In this document: positions 1 to 6,169 of the stretch, in pieces
Layout: each line of letters opens with the position of its first letter
How positions within the stretch are numbered: the first letter of the stretch is position 1
Assembly (NCBI GenBank): GCA_017620115.1
Contig: JAFZRB010000004.1
Location: 1 to 7,474 of the forward strand
Length of the DNA stretch: 7,474 nucleotides
Source: Clostridia bacterium
Lineage (GTDB): Bacteria > Bacillota > Clostridia > Christensenellales > Aristaeellaceae
Reading direction: 5' to 3'
The notes under the pieces: model-generated
What the model saw: the letters and a program-made list of their open reading frames with translations, nothing else
What the model was told of the DNA's origin: nothing
The model's database searches: none
Position numbers and translations under genes: made by a program

Positions 1-55
1 AAAAGCCAGGGGATTAACGCTTGCCGCTCTTTGCGAGGGTTCCTGAAGGCGCGGT

Positions 56-853
56 CTACCGCCTGCCATACCCCTCTTTCACCAGCCACTTCTGGCACTG
101 CCCGGCCCACTGCGCCACCCGCGGTTCGTTCGGGGCCAGGCCCAGGCCGTGGCCGCCCACAGGGAACACGTGCAGCTCGAACGGCACGCCCGCGTGCGAC
201 AGCGCGGAAGCCAGGTTCAGGCTGTTTTCCACCGGCACGCCGGGATCGGGCGAGGTGTGCCAGATGAAGGCCGGCGGGGTGTCGGGCGTCACGTTCAGCT
301 CCGCGGAGAAATGCCGCAGCAGCGCGTAGTCGGTCTTTTTCTCGCCCAGCAGCGCGTCGACGGACCCCTGATGCCGGAAAGCGGTAAAGCTCACCACGGC
401 GTAGCAGGGGATGAAGCCGTCCGGGCGGGACGACAGCCGCTCGACGGGATCGTCGGCGTCCGGGTCGCCCGCGTCGTACAGCGTGGCCGCCGCGCAGCAC
501 AGATGTCCGCCCGCGGAAAAGCCGAGGATGGCTACCTTCTCATAGCCCATGGAGCGCACGAGGCGGATGGCGCGCTTCGCGTCGGAGAGCGGCGCGAGGT
601 AATGGCAGGGCTTCACGCGATAATCCAGCACGTAGGCCGCCACGCCCGCTTCGTTGATCATTTCGGCGATGGCGCGGCCCTCGTGGTCGGCCTTCATGCA
701 GTAGCCACCGCCCGGCACCACCACCACCGCGCCTCTCGCGCCCTCGATGGGATAGGGCATCAGCGAGGGCTGGCGCTGGTCTGGGCTTTCGGCGCTGTAG
801 GGGGCCTCGCCCGGCCACAGCGATATGGTTTCACGATCGATGATCAGATCCAT
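56..853 (-). CDS. Alpha/beta-hydrolase esterase (acetyl-xylan-esterase-like), stand-alone paralogue
   Basis: A 265-aa serine esterase of the alpha/beta-hydrolase fold, similar in layout to the small intracellular acetyl/feruloyl esterases that remove acyl groups from sugars. The N-terminal Ile-Ser-Leu-Trp-Pro-Gly strand is typical of that group. The oxyanion-hole motif Pro-Gly-Gly-Gly-Tyr is at 47-51, the nucleophile elbow Gly-Phe-Ser-Ala-Gly-Gly-His at 111-117 (Ser113), the probable acid at Asp203, and the catalytic His in Gly-Gly-His-Gly at His235. No signal peptide or membrane segment is present, so it should act in the cytoplasm. The start is supported by AAGGAG (863-868) 9 nt upstream. 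It is the last gene of the operon, 18 nt after the fusion gene, and is clearly paralogous to that protein's C-terminal half. The acid loop reads Ser-Pro-Asp-Pro-Gly-Val-Pro, slightly altered from the paralogue. Fold and activity class are firm; acetyl as the acyl group is inferred from the family. Confidence 0.9.
   Translation of the reverse strand: MDLIIDRETISLWPGEAPYSAESPDQRQPSLMPYPIEGARGAVVVVPGGGYCMKADHEGRAIAEMINEAGVAAYVLDYRVKPCHYLAPLSDAKRAIRLVRSMGYEKVAILGFSAGGHLCCAAATLYDAGDPDADDPVERLSSRPDGFIPCYAVVSFTAFRHQGSVDALLGEKKTDYALLRHFSAELNVTPDTPPAFIWHTSPDPGVPVENSLNLASALSHAGVPFELHVFPVGGHGLGLAPNEPRVAQWAGQCQKWLVKEGYGRR
419..491. repeat. Near-identical DNA block shared with the fusion gene, copy 1a
   Basis: These 73 nt match 1235-1307 with two mismatches. 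They encode the Tyr-Asp-Ala-Gly-Asp-Pro-Asp-Ala-Asp-Asp-Pro segment just after the nucleophile elbow. Conservation includes third codon positions, unlike the rest of the two genes. Confidence 0.85.
534..592. repeat. Near-identical DNA block shared with the fusion gene, copy 2a
   Basis: These 59 nt match 1350-1408 with three mismatches, all in the last third; the first 38 bases are identical. They encode the Ala-Lys-Arg-Ala-Ile-Arg-Leu-Val-Arg-Ser-Met-Gly-Tyr-Glu-Lys-Val helix and strand before the nucleophile elbow. Confidence 0.85.
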
Positions 854-871
854 TGAGCGTCTCTCCTTCCG

Positions 872-2173
872 TTATTCGCGTCCAAAGCCCAGGCCCAGCA
901 GCCACTTCTGACACATGGGGGCCCATTCGCGGACGTCTTCCTGATCGCCCGCCAGCCCCAGACCGTGCTCCCCGTGCGGGAAGACGTGCAGCTCGTGAAG
1001 CACGCCGTGCGCGGAAAGCGCTTTCGCCAGGTCGAGCGCGTTCGCCACGTCCACCACCGGGTCGTCCGCCGTGTGCCAGATGAAGGCGGGCGGCGTGTTT
1101 TCCGTCACATTGCATTCGGCGGAGTAATGGATGAGCGCCTTCACGTCCGGGTTCTTTTCGCCCAGCAGCATACCGGGCCATTCGAGCTTGCGGAAATGCC
1201 ACATGCTGGTCGCGCCGTAGCAGGGCGCGAAGGCGTCCGGGCGGGAGGACAGCCGCTCGAGGGGATCGTCGGCGTCCGGGTCGCCCGCGTCGTACAGCGT
1301 GGCCGCCATGCCGGACAGGTGCCCGCCCGCGGAGAAGCCCATGATGCCCACCTTCTCATAGCCCATGGAGCGCACGAGGCGGATGGCCCGCTTCGCCTCG
1401 GCGAGCGGGGTTTCCAGGCTGGGGAAGGGCTTTATGCGGTAGTTCAGCACGAACGCCGAAATGCCCGCCAGCGAGATCATGCGGGCGACGGGTTCGCCCT
1501 CGTGGGGCGCCAGATGCGTGTAGCCGCCGCCGGGGCATACGATCATCGCGCCGCGCGAGCCCTCCACCGTGAAGGGGATGAGCTCCGGTTCGCGGCCGCC
1601 GCAGGCCTCCAGATCGGGCGACTGTCCCTCCGGCCACAGCCGGATGGGCGTGCGGTCGGGCTTTTTGTATTCGCTCAGCTTTGCGAAAATCGCCTTCCAG
1701 CGCGATTTCATCTCCTCGTCGTCCGGCTCATACGAGGGCTCGAAGCCGAGATCCAGATAGACTTTGATGGCGGGCAGCCGGAAATCGTCCGTCTTGAGCA
1801 GGCACTCGCGCACGCCCAGCGCCTGCAGGCTCTTCAGCGCCTCCAGCGAGACGAAATGGCCGCAGCCCATGCCCGCGTAGGCCGGATGGACGCCCACCAT
1901 GTGGAGCCAGCCCTCCCCGGCCTGTGTGACCTGCGCGGCGGCCGTGGCCACATCCATCCGGGCGTGGCGCACGAAGAACACGCGCTCCGGCGCGCACTGG
2001 GGATCGTTTTCGATCATCGAGTAATCCTGCCTCTCGTCGAACGAGGCTTTGATGATCCAGTTCCAGGAGGCGCGCTCGTGTCCGTCCGCCGCGTGCAGGC
2101 TCATGCGGGGCGGCAGCGGCGGCATATCGGGCAGAGGCCGGTCGAGGCGGGTCTTCATCGTGAGCTGTCTCAT
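872..2173 (-). CDS. GNAT N-acetyltransferase fused to alpha/beta-hydrolase esterase
   Basis: A 433-aa two-domain protein. Residues about 20-165 are a GNAT acyl-CoA acetyltransferase: the acetyl-CoA loop Ala-Gly-Met-Gly-Cys-Gly is at 100-105 after the Val-Gly-Val-His-Pro strand, followed by the C-terminal GNAT block Phe-Arg-Leu-Pro-Ala-Ile-Lys-Val-Tyr-Leu-Asp-Leu-Gly-Phe at 131-144. After a linker of roughly ten residues, 176-433 form a complete esterase with oxyanion motif Pro-Gly-Gly-Gly-Tyr (214-218), nucleophile Ser281 in Gly-Phe-Ser-Ala-Gly-Gly-His, probable acid Asp371 and His403. The start ATG overlaps the upstream phosphatase stop as ATGA and has AAGGAG (2184-2189) 10 nt upstream; the open frame continuing to 2950 is only a shadow of the phosphatase gene. 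No credible restart is seen at the domain junction: Met155 has GAGGAG directly abutting it, with no spacer. The protein is probably cytosolic. Joining an acetyl-transfer and an ester-hydrolysis domain in one chain is unusual; substrates are unknown. Confidence 0.88.
   Translation of the reverse strand: MRQLTMKTRLDRPLPDMPPLPPRMSLHAADGHERASWNWIIKASFDERQDYSMIENDPQCAPERVFFVRHARMDVATAAAQVTQAGEGWLHMVGVHPAYAGMGCGHFVSLEALKSLQALGVRECLLKTDDFRLPAIKVYLDLGFEPSYEPDDEEMKSRWKAIFAKLSEYKKPDRTPIRLWPEGQSPDLEACGGREPELIPFTVEGSRGAMIVCPGGGYTHLAPHEGEPVARMISLAGISAFVLNYRIKPFPSLETPLAEAKRAIRLVRSMGYEKVGIMGFSAGGHLSGMAATLYDAGDPDADDPLERLSSRPDAFAPCYGATSMWHFRKLEWPGMLLGEKNPDVKALIHYSAECNVTENTPPAFIWHTADDPVVDVANALDLAKALSAHGVLHELHVFPHGEHGLGLAGDQEDVREWAPMCQKWLLGLGFGRE
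1235..1307. repeat. Near-identical DNA block shared with the stand-alone esterase, copy 1b
   Basis: This partner of 419-491 lies in the esterase half of the fusion gene in the same orientation and reading frame. The copies start 816 nt apart, as does the second matching pair. Confidence 0.85.
1350..1408. repeat. Near-identical DNA block shared with the stand-alone esterase, copy 2b
   Basis: This partner of 534-592 lies in the esterase half of the fusion gene, same orientation and frame. Between this block and copy 1b the two genes differ around the residues that follow the catalytic serine. Confidence 0.85.
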
Positions 2174-2973
2174 AAATCGGTCGCTCCTTCCGTCAGCTCG
2201 GGAATCATATCGGCGAGCCGGCCGTATTTCAGGTCGGGCACGGTGGAACTCGCCGCGAGCATCTCTTCCGTGGTTTCGCCGCTCATCACGAGGATGGCGG
2301 TCATGCCGTGCCTGAGCCCCGTTTCGATGTCGGTGTACAGCCGGTCGCCCACCATGGCGAGCTGATCTGCGCGCAGCCCGGTGCGCTTGAGCGCCGCTTC
2401 GACGATGCCCACGTAGGGCTTGCCGATGATGAGGTCGGGCCGCCTGCCCGTCGACGCCTCGATGAACGCGATGATCGCGCCGATATCCGGGGCGAAGCCG
2501 GTCTCGGTGGGGCAGTTGAAATCCGGGTGCGTGGCCACGTAGGGCAGCCCCGCCCGCACGAAATCGCACACGACGGTCATTTTGACGTAATCCAGCGTGG
2601 TGTCGTAGCCGATGATGACGTAGTCGGGGTTGTTCTGGTCGATGGGCACGCCGTATTCCATCAGCTCCTCGAGCAGGAACCCGTTGCCCAGCACGAACGC
2701 CTTTTTGCCCGGATACAGCTCGTTCACCTTGACGGCCGTCGCCTGCCCCGAGGTGAGCACTTTGTCGCGCGGAACGGTCAGGCCCATCTTCGCCAGCTTC
2801 TTCACGTAGTGCGCGGCGTTGTGCGAGGAGTTGTTGGTGAGGAAGAGATAGTCGCGCCCGCTGTCCACGACGGCTTTGATGAAATCCAGCGAGCCGTCGA
2901 TCAGGCGGTCGCCGAGGTAGAAGGTGCCGTCCATGTCGAGCAGGAAGCACCGGACGTCGGATAGTTTCTTCAT
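2170..2973 (-). CDS. HAD-IIA (NagD-like) sugar/nucleotide phosphatase
   Basis: A 267-aa HAD-superfamily phosphatase of subclass IIA, the group containing NagD, AraL and p-nitrophenylphosphatase-like enzymes that hydrolyse phosphate from sugar phosphates or nucleotides. Visible motifs: I, Asp-Met-Asp-Gly-Thr at 13-17 (nucleophile Asp13, acid/base Asp15); II, Thr46 in Leu-Thr-Asn-Asn-Ser; III, Lys185 in Gly-Lys-Pro; IV, Gly-Asp-Arg-Leu-Tyr-Thr-Asp with Asp210 and Asp215 for Mg binding. The IIA cap signature Asn-Cys-Pro-Thr-Glu lies at 153-157. Length is normal for the subclass, and it should be cytosolic. The chosen start at 2973 has GGAGG 7 nt upstream; an in-frame ATG at 2991 would add six residues and overlap the previous stop as ATGA, but it lacks a well-spaced ribosome site. 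Its stop overlaps the next start by 4 nt, suggesting translational coupling. Its likely job is housekeeping of phosphorylated sugars made by the pathway; the substrate is not determinable. Confidence 0.92.
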   Translation of the reverse strand: MKKLSDVRCFLLDMDGTFYLGDRLIDGSLDFIKAVVDSGRDYLFLTNNSSHNAAHYVKKLAKMGLTVPRDKVLTSGQATAVKVNELYPGKKAFVLGNGFLLEELMEYGVPIDQNNPDYVIIGYDTTLDYVKMTVVCDFVRAGLPYVATHPDFNCPTETGFAPDIGAIIAFIEASTGRRPDLIIGKPYVGIVEAALKRTGLRADQLAMVGDRLYTDIETGLRHGMTAILVMSGETTEEMLAASSTVPDLKYGRLADMIPELTEGATDL

Positions 2974-2980
2974 CGTTTCG

Positions 2981-2985
2981 CCTCC
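2981..2985 (-). promoter_or_regulatory. Ribosome binding site deciding the HAD phosphatase start
   Basis: GGAGG on the minus strand sits 7 nt before the ATG at 2973 and lies just inside the 14-nt gap after the DUF4091 gene stop. It favours the start at 2973 over the in-frame ATG at 2991, which sits upstream of this site and has only AGAAGG almost abutting it. Confidence 0.75.
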
Positions 2986-2987
2986 GC

Positions 2988-4646
2988 TCATGCCTTCTGC
3001 GCCGCCATGATGGCCATGTTGACGCGATGGCGCAGATTCAACAGATACATGGCGTCCTTGGGATAGCGCGTGAAGGATACGGGCTCTGAAAGCCCCTCGT
3101 CGACGAGCGAGAGCGCCTTTTCACGGCCGCACAGCGCTTCCAGCCAGCGCAGGGCCCTGAGATCCTGCATCGCGTGGTACGTCACCATCATGCGGATGGA
3201 TTCTTCGGGACGGCCGTCCTCGCCGGGGTATACCTGGAAGCAGTCGCCGGCGGGCGTGAAGGCCTCGCCGTCGGTCACGGCGTAGGGATCGACCTGGTAG
3301 TCGGAATACTGCGTGCCGTAGAAGTTATAGCCCCACTGCAGGAAGCCCTCGATGTCGAATTTGAAGAGCTGGACGCCCAGGATGCGGTTGCGCGCCGAGG
3401 GCATGGCCATGAACATGTTGCTCACGTCCCTGTGCTGCCCGACGCAGTAATACGTCCACAGGCCGGGGACCTTCGCGGCGAGGAAGTCGTCCATGTGGTT
3501 GATGGCCGGAACGGGCTTTTCGACCGCGCCGCTCGCGTAGAAGCTGTAGTTGGAAAGCGCGTCCATGATGGGGAAGCCCGAAAGGTGTTTTTTCACCAGC
3601 GCCTTGGCCTTGAGGTAGCTTTCCAGATGGTCTTCGCCCGGTTCGTCGGAGATGTGGAAGGAGGTGCGCTCCGCGATGCCCAGCGCCTTCAGCTCGTTGA
3701 CCAGCGCCGGCAGGTAGGCGTCCAGGAAGACGCGGTATTCGTCGCTGTCGGCGGCCACGTCCCAGCCGAAGATGCGCCGGTATTCGCCGTCCACCGTGGC
3801 CATGATCTTGGGCGTGGCGCGCGCGCCCCACTGGGTGAACAGGTGCGCGGCCTCGAAATACTCGACGCCGCAGCGCTTCGCCATTTCGACCCAGCGGCGC
3901 AGTTTGTCGAAGCCGAAGCTGTACTGTCCGTCGTTCAGGAACACGTCCACCAGCTGCGCGGTGAGCCGTTCGCCGCCTTCGCGGGTGTCCAGCGGCGGGG
4001 TGTGAATGGGCATGAGCATCATGTTGATGCCGCGCCTCACGGCGGCGCGCATGAAGTTTTCGACGATGCGCCAGTGTTCCTCGGAGAACACCGGAACGCG
4101 GTAGTAGTGCGCCAGGCAGTCGTAATGGAACCACTTGGTGTGCTTAAGCGTCTGCCTCGGCAGCATGCCGGGCAGGATGGTCACGGTCACCTTCAGGCTG
4201 GCCAGCGCCTCGCCGTCGGCCTCGCGCAGCATGACGATCTCAACGGGATAATCGCCCGGCGCAGCTTTGCCCTCCGGCTCGATGTCGATCCACAGCGTGT
4301 CCCACTGGCCGCAGTAGGCGTGCAGCCTGCGCGGCGCGACTTCGCGCAGCAGGTCGGGATAGAGTCCCGGCGCCTTGCGCAGGTAGTTGTCGCCGCTGTC
4401 GGGCAGGCAGGTGAAGCGAACGGGCACATGGCGCACGGCGCGCACATGGATATAATCCGCCAGGGGCGAATTGATCTTCGGGGCGACCCATGTCCGCGCG
4501 TCGGGGCTCGTCAGCGAATAAGCGGCCTGAAAGGAGATCGTCTCGTTCTGAAAGCCCTCGATGGGGCCTGCCTCCGGTTTCTCAACCGGTTCCTCATCCA
4601 GGAAAACCTTTTCGAGCGCGCTGACCAGCTTCATCTTCAGCTCCAT
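2988..4646 (-). CDS. DUF4091 / GH123-like glycoside hydrolase candidate
   Basis: A 552-aa protein with the layout of DUF4091 proteins related to glycoside hydrolase family 123. Residues about 25-160 look like an N-terminal beta-sandwich (the Trp-Ile-Asp-Ile and Pro-Gly-Asp-Tyr-Pro-Val pattern at 119-135), 165-460 a TIM-barrel-like region, and about 470-545 the DUF4091 tail beginning Tyr-Pro-Gly-Glu-Asp-Gly. The motif His-Ile-Ser-Asp-Glu-Pro at 331-336 supplies an adjacent Asp334-Glu335 pair; characterised GH123 beta-N-acetylgalactosaminidases use such a pair for substrate-assisted cleavage of N-acetylated sugars. No signal peptide is present, so any activity would be intracellular. The start at 4646 has GGAGG (4655-4659) 8 nt upstream and follows the previous stop by one base (TGAGATG), implying translational coupling. 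The ATG at 4748 would overlap the upstream gene by 101 nt in a basic, shadow-like sequence. Family assignment is good; hexosaminidase activity is an inference. Confidence 0.85.
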   Translation of the reverse strand: MELKMKLVSALEKVFLDEEPVEKPEAGPIEGFQNETISFQAAYSLTSPDARTWVAPKINSPLADYIHVRAVRHVPVRFTCLPDSGDNYLRKAPGLYPDLLREVAPRRLHAYCGQWDTLWIDIEPEGKAAPGDYPVEIVMLREADGEALASLKVTVTILPGMLPRQTLKHTKWFHYDCLAHYYRVPVFSEEHWRIVENFMRAAVRRGINMMLMPIHTPPLDTREGGERLTAQLVDVFLNDGQYSFGFDKLRRWVEMAKRCGVEYFEAAHLFTQWGARATPKIMATVDGEYRRIFGWDVAADSDEYRVFLDAYLPALVNELKALGIAERTSFHISDEPGEDHLESYLKAKALVKKHLSGFPIMDALSNYSFYASGAVEKPVPAINHMDDFLAAKVPGLWTYYCVGQHRDVSNMFMAMPSARNRILGVQLFKFDIEGFLQWGYNFYGTQYSDYQVDPYAVTDGEAFTPAGDCFQVYPGEDGRPEESIRMMVTYHAMQDLRALRWLEALCGREKALSLVDEGLSEPVSFTRYPKDAMYLLNLRHRVNMAIMAAQKA

Positions 4647-4647
4647 C

Positions 4648-6012
4648 TCAGTTTCCTCCCGCCAGATCGTAGTTCCTCGTTTCGCTGCCCGCTGTGAGGG
4701 CGAGCGTCCAGTCGCCTTCCCCCGCGATGCGCCGGGGAATCTCGGCATAGATCATCAGGCGCGCCTCGCCCAGTGGCAGAAGGCTTGTGTCGAACCGCGC
4801 GCCGGCGTCGGTCTCGCACACCAGCGTGCACGGGAAGGCGACGTCGCCGTAGTTCAGGGTGGCGCTCAGCTGGCGGTAGAAGGTGAGCTCCTCCGCGCCG
4901 GTGTTGAGAACCCGCCCTTCGGCGATGAACAGCGTGTTGTCCGCGTTCAGGGCCGAGCGCACATCTCCCTTTTCGGAAGAGAAGGCGTCCGCGAACCAGC
5001 AGCGGTCGAGCCGCACGCTCAGCCCGCCCAGCATCTCCAGGGGGTCTTCCTGCGGCGCCTGGGCGGCGGCGACGGTTCCGTTGGTCAGCGCGTCGATCAG
5101 CGCGCGGTCGGCCACGCCGCATTCCATCAGCCCCCAGTAGCGGCGCGCGGCGCGCACGGCGCGGTCGGTGCCGTCGCCGAAGCTGCCGTCCGGACGGCCC
5201 TGCATGTAGCCGGTCTGTACCAGGAGGTTCTGCAGCGCGCGCACAGACTGGCTGCTGTCGTCGCGGGCGAGCATTTCGAAGTCGTTGTTCAGCGCAACGG
5301 CAGCGTCCGCGCTTTCGCGGCCCAGCGAGCAGTGCTCCATGGCCGGCTCGAAGCCGTAAAGCCGCTTCCAGCGGGCGGCGGTCAGATCCCACAGCGCGTA
5401 ATGGTCGATGTCCAGCTTATCCAGCTCCGCCAGCATGGCCGACACGCCCTTGAGCGAGGAGCCTTCGATCTGCAGGCGGGTGGAGGCGTAGGTGTCGCGC
5501 AGCTCGGGCGTGAAGGTATAGGAGGCGTCGCCCAGCAGCCGCGCGCGCACGGTGCGCGCCACCAGCAGCGCGCGCATGGCCCTGACGCCGGCGGCATCGA
5601 GCGGGGCGCGCATGATCTCGGCGCGCACGCGGCCGATCTGCGCGGTTTCATGGGTGGTTTTGAAAATATAGCGCGCGCCGTCGACGACCAGCGCCGCGGT
5701 ATCCGCGTTGAGCGCGGTATAGCCGGTATAGCAGAACACCAGCGCGGGCTGAATGACGCCCGTGGCGCGGTCGCCGCTGAGCTCGAGGTAGAAGTAAGCC
5801 GCGCTGCCGCCCTGCTCGGCGCCGAACTGGGCCAGCGCCGCGGTGGTCTCATTGGCGTAAACGCGCCAGCCGGTTTCATCCTCCGTCCAGGCGGCGTAGC
5901 GCTCGAGCGGCGCGAGGTCGGCCGGCCCGGCGGCCAGTTCGAGGGTATCCGCGCTGGCCGCGGCGGTCAGCATCAGAAGCGCGAGCGTCAAAACAAGCAA
6001 TTTCTTTTTCAT
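4648..6012 (-). CDS. Exported protein with peptidoglycan-binding-type domain
   Basis: A 454-aa secreted protein. The N-terminus has a Lys-rich start, a hydrophobic core (5-18) and a probable signal peptidase I site Ala-Ser-Ala before Asp22; there is no lipobox Cys. Residues about 22-240 match no family I recognise. Residues about 248-310 look like a PG_binding_1 domain, a three-helix cell-wall-binding fold: Ser-Val-Arg-Ala-Leu-Gln-Asn-Leu-Leu, then Gly-Tyr-Met, Pro-Asp-Gly-Ser-Phe-Gly-Asp-Gly-Thr and a final helix. Residues about 330-450 look beta-rich and resemble Ig-like DUF4352-type domains, at low confidence. The start at 6012 has AAGGG about 11 nt upstream and lies 31 nt inside the expected transcript; the in-frame ATG at 6081 is upstream of the promoter -35 box and would spoil the signal peptide. 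It is the first gene of the operon. Its role is unknown: a wall-anchored binder or sensor is possible, and no catalytic motif is evident. Confidence 0.85.
   Translation of the reverse strand: MKKKLLVLTLALLMLTAAASADTLELAAGPADLAPLERYAAWTEDETGWRVYANETTAALAQFGAEQGGSAAYFYLELSGDRATGVIQPALVFCYTGYTALNADTAALVVDGARYIFKTTHETAQIGRVRAEIMRAPLDAAGVRAMRALLVARTVRARLLGDASYTFTPELRDTYASTRLQIEGSSLKGVSAMLAELDKLDIDHYALWDLTAARWKRLYGFEPAMEHCSLGRESADAAVALNNDFEMLARDDSSQSVRALQNLLVQTGYMQGRPDGSFGDGTDRAVRAARRYWGLMECGVADRALIDALTNGTVAAAQAPQEDPLEMLGGLSVRLDRCWFADAFSSEKGDVRSALNADNTLFIAEGRVLNTGAEELTFYRQLSATLNYGDVAFPCTLVCETDAGARFDTSLLPLGEARLMIYAEIPRRIAGEGDWTLALTAGSETRNYDLAGGN
4655..4659 (-). promoter_or_regulatory. Ribosome binding site deciding the DUF4091 gene start
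   Basis: GGAGG on the minus strand, embedded in the last codons of the upstream gene and 8 nt before the ATG at 4646. It supports this start over the longer in-frame ATG at 4748 and makes the two genes translationally linked. Confidence 0.75.
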
Positions 6013-6049
6013 GAGCAGCCGTTCCCTTCGTTTAAAAATCCATGATGTT

Positions 6050-6078
6050 ATTCTACCGTTAATCAGGGCTGATGTCAA
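6050..6078 (-). promoter_or_regulatory. Sigma-70/SigA-type promoter of the five-gene operon
   Basis: On the minus strand, a perfect -35 box TTGACA (6078-6073) is followed after 17 nt by a -10 box TAGAAT (6055-6050), one mismatch from consensus. Transcription should begin near 6043, giving a leader of about 30 nt to the ATG at 6012. With gaps of 18 nt or less downstream, this one promoter probably serves all five genes down to position 56. No obvious operator palindrome overlaps it, so it may be strongly constitutive unless an activator or repressor site is non-palindromic. Confidence 0.85.
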
Positions 6079-6079
6079 C

Positions 6080-6127
6080 AAAAAACAGCGGCCAAATTCA
6101 TCCGGGGATGAACCTGAGCGCTGTTTT
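6080..6127 (-). terminator. Intrinsic terminator after the Gfo/Idh oxidoreductase gene
   Basis: Read on the minus strand, AAAACAGCG (6127-6119) pairs perfectly with CGCTGTTTT (6090-6082), and a run of six T (6085-6080) ends the structure. Inside the outer stem sits a second perfect stem TTCATC/GATGAA (6112-6107 with 6102-6097) closing a 4-nt loop, separated from the outer stem by a 6-by-6-nt internal loop. It begins 43 nt after the oxidoreductase stop and should isolate that gene from the operon. The plus-strand copy ends in only four T, and no plus-strand gene reads into it. Confidence 0.82.
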
Positions 6128-6169
6128 GCGAGTCGTCGTCCAGCCGGCCGGGCAGTCCGGCGAATCGGA

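Noticed and set aside
1..55. Possible terminator or downstream gene start after the last esterase
   Set aside because: I see no convincing hairpin with T-run on the minus strand and no minus-strand start codon with a ribosome site in these 55 nt; the operon may continue or end beyond the window.
1709..1711. Internal start at Met155 of the fusion gene that would separate the esterase from the GNAT domain
   Set aside because: GAGGAG directly abuts the ATG, so the spacing is wrong for initiation, and the start would leave the end of the GNAT domain attached to the esterase.
965..2365. Long plus-strand open frame of 466 codons opposite the fusion gene and the phosphatase; similar ones at 3174-4697, 4561-6045 and 6011-7393
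   Set aside because: These are antisense shadows of GC-rich genes. Their translations are low-complexity, rich in Arg, His, Val and Gly, match no family, lack ribosome binding sites and cross gene borders on the other strand.
2174..2950. Extension of the fusion gene's frame upstream to 2950
   Set aside because: This part lies wholly over the phosphatase gene in another frame and gives an Arg/Ala/Gly-rich sequence without domain character. The ATG at 2173 has its own AAGGAG and an ATGA overlap with the phosphatase stop.
4647..4748. Longer start for the DUF4091 protein at 4748
   Set aside because: It would overlap the upstream gene by 101 nt and add 34 basic residues foreign to the family, whereas 4646 has a well-spaced GGAGG.
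6013..6081. Longer start for the exported protein at 6081
   Set aside because: That ATG lies upstream of the -35 box of the only visible promoter, and the added 23 residues would bury the signal peptide.
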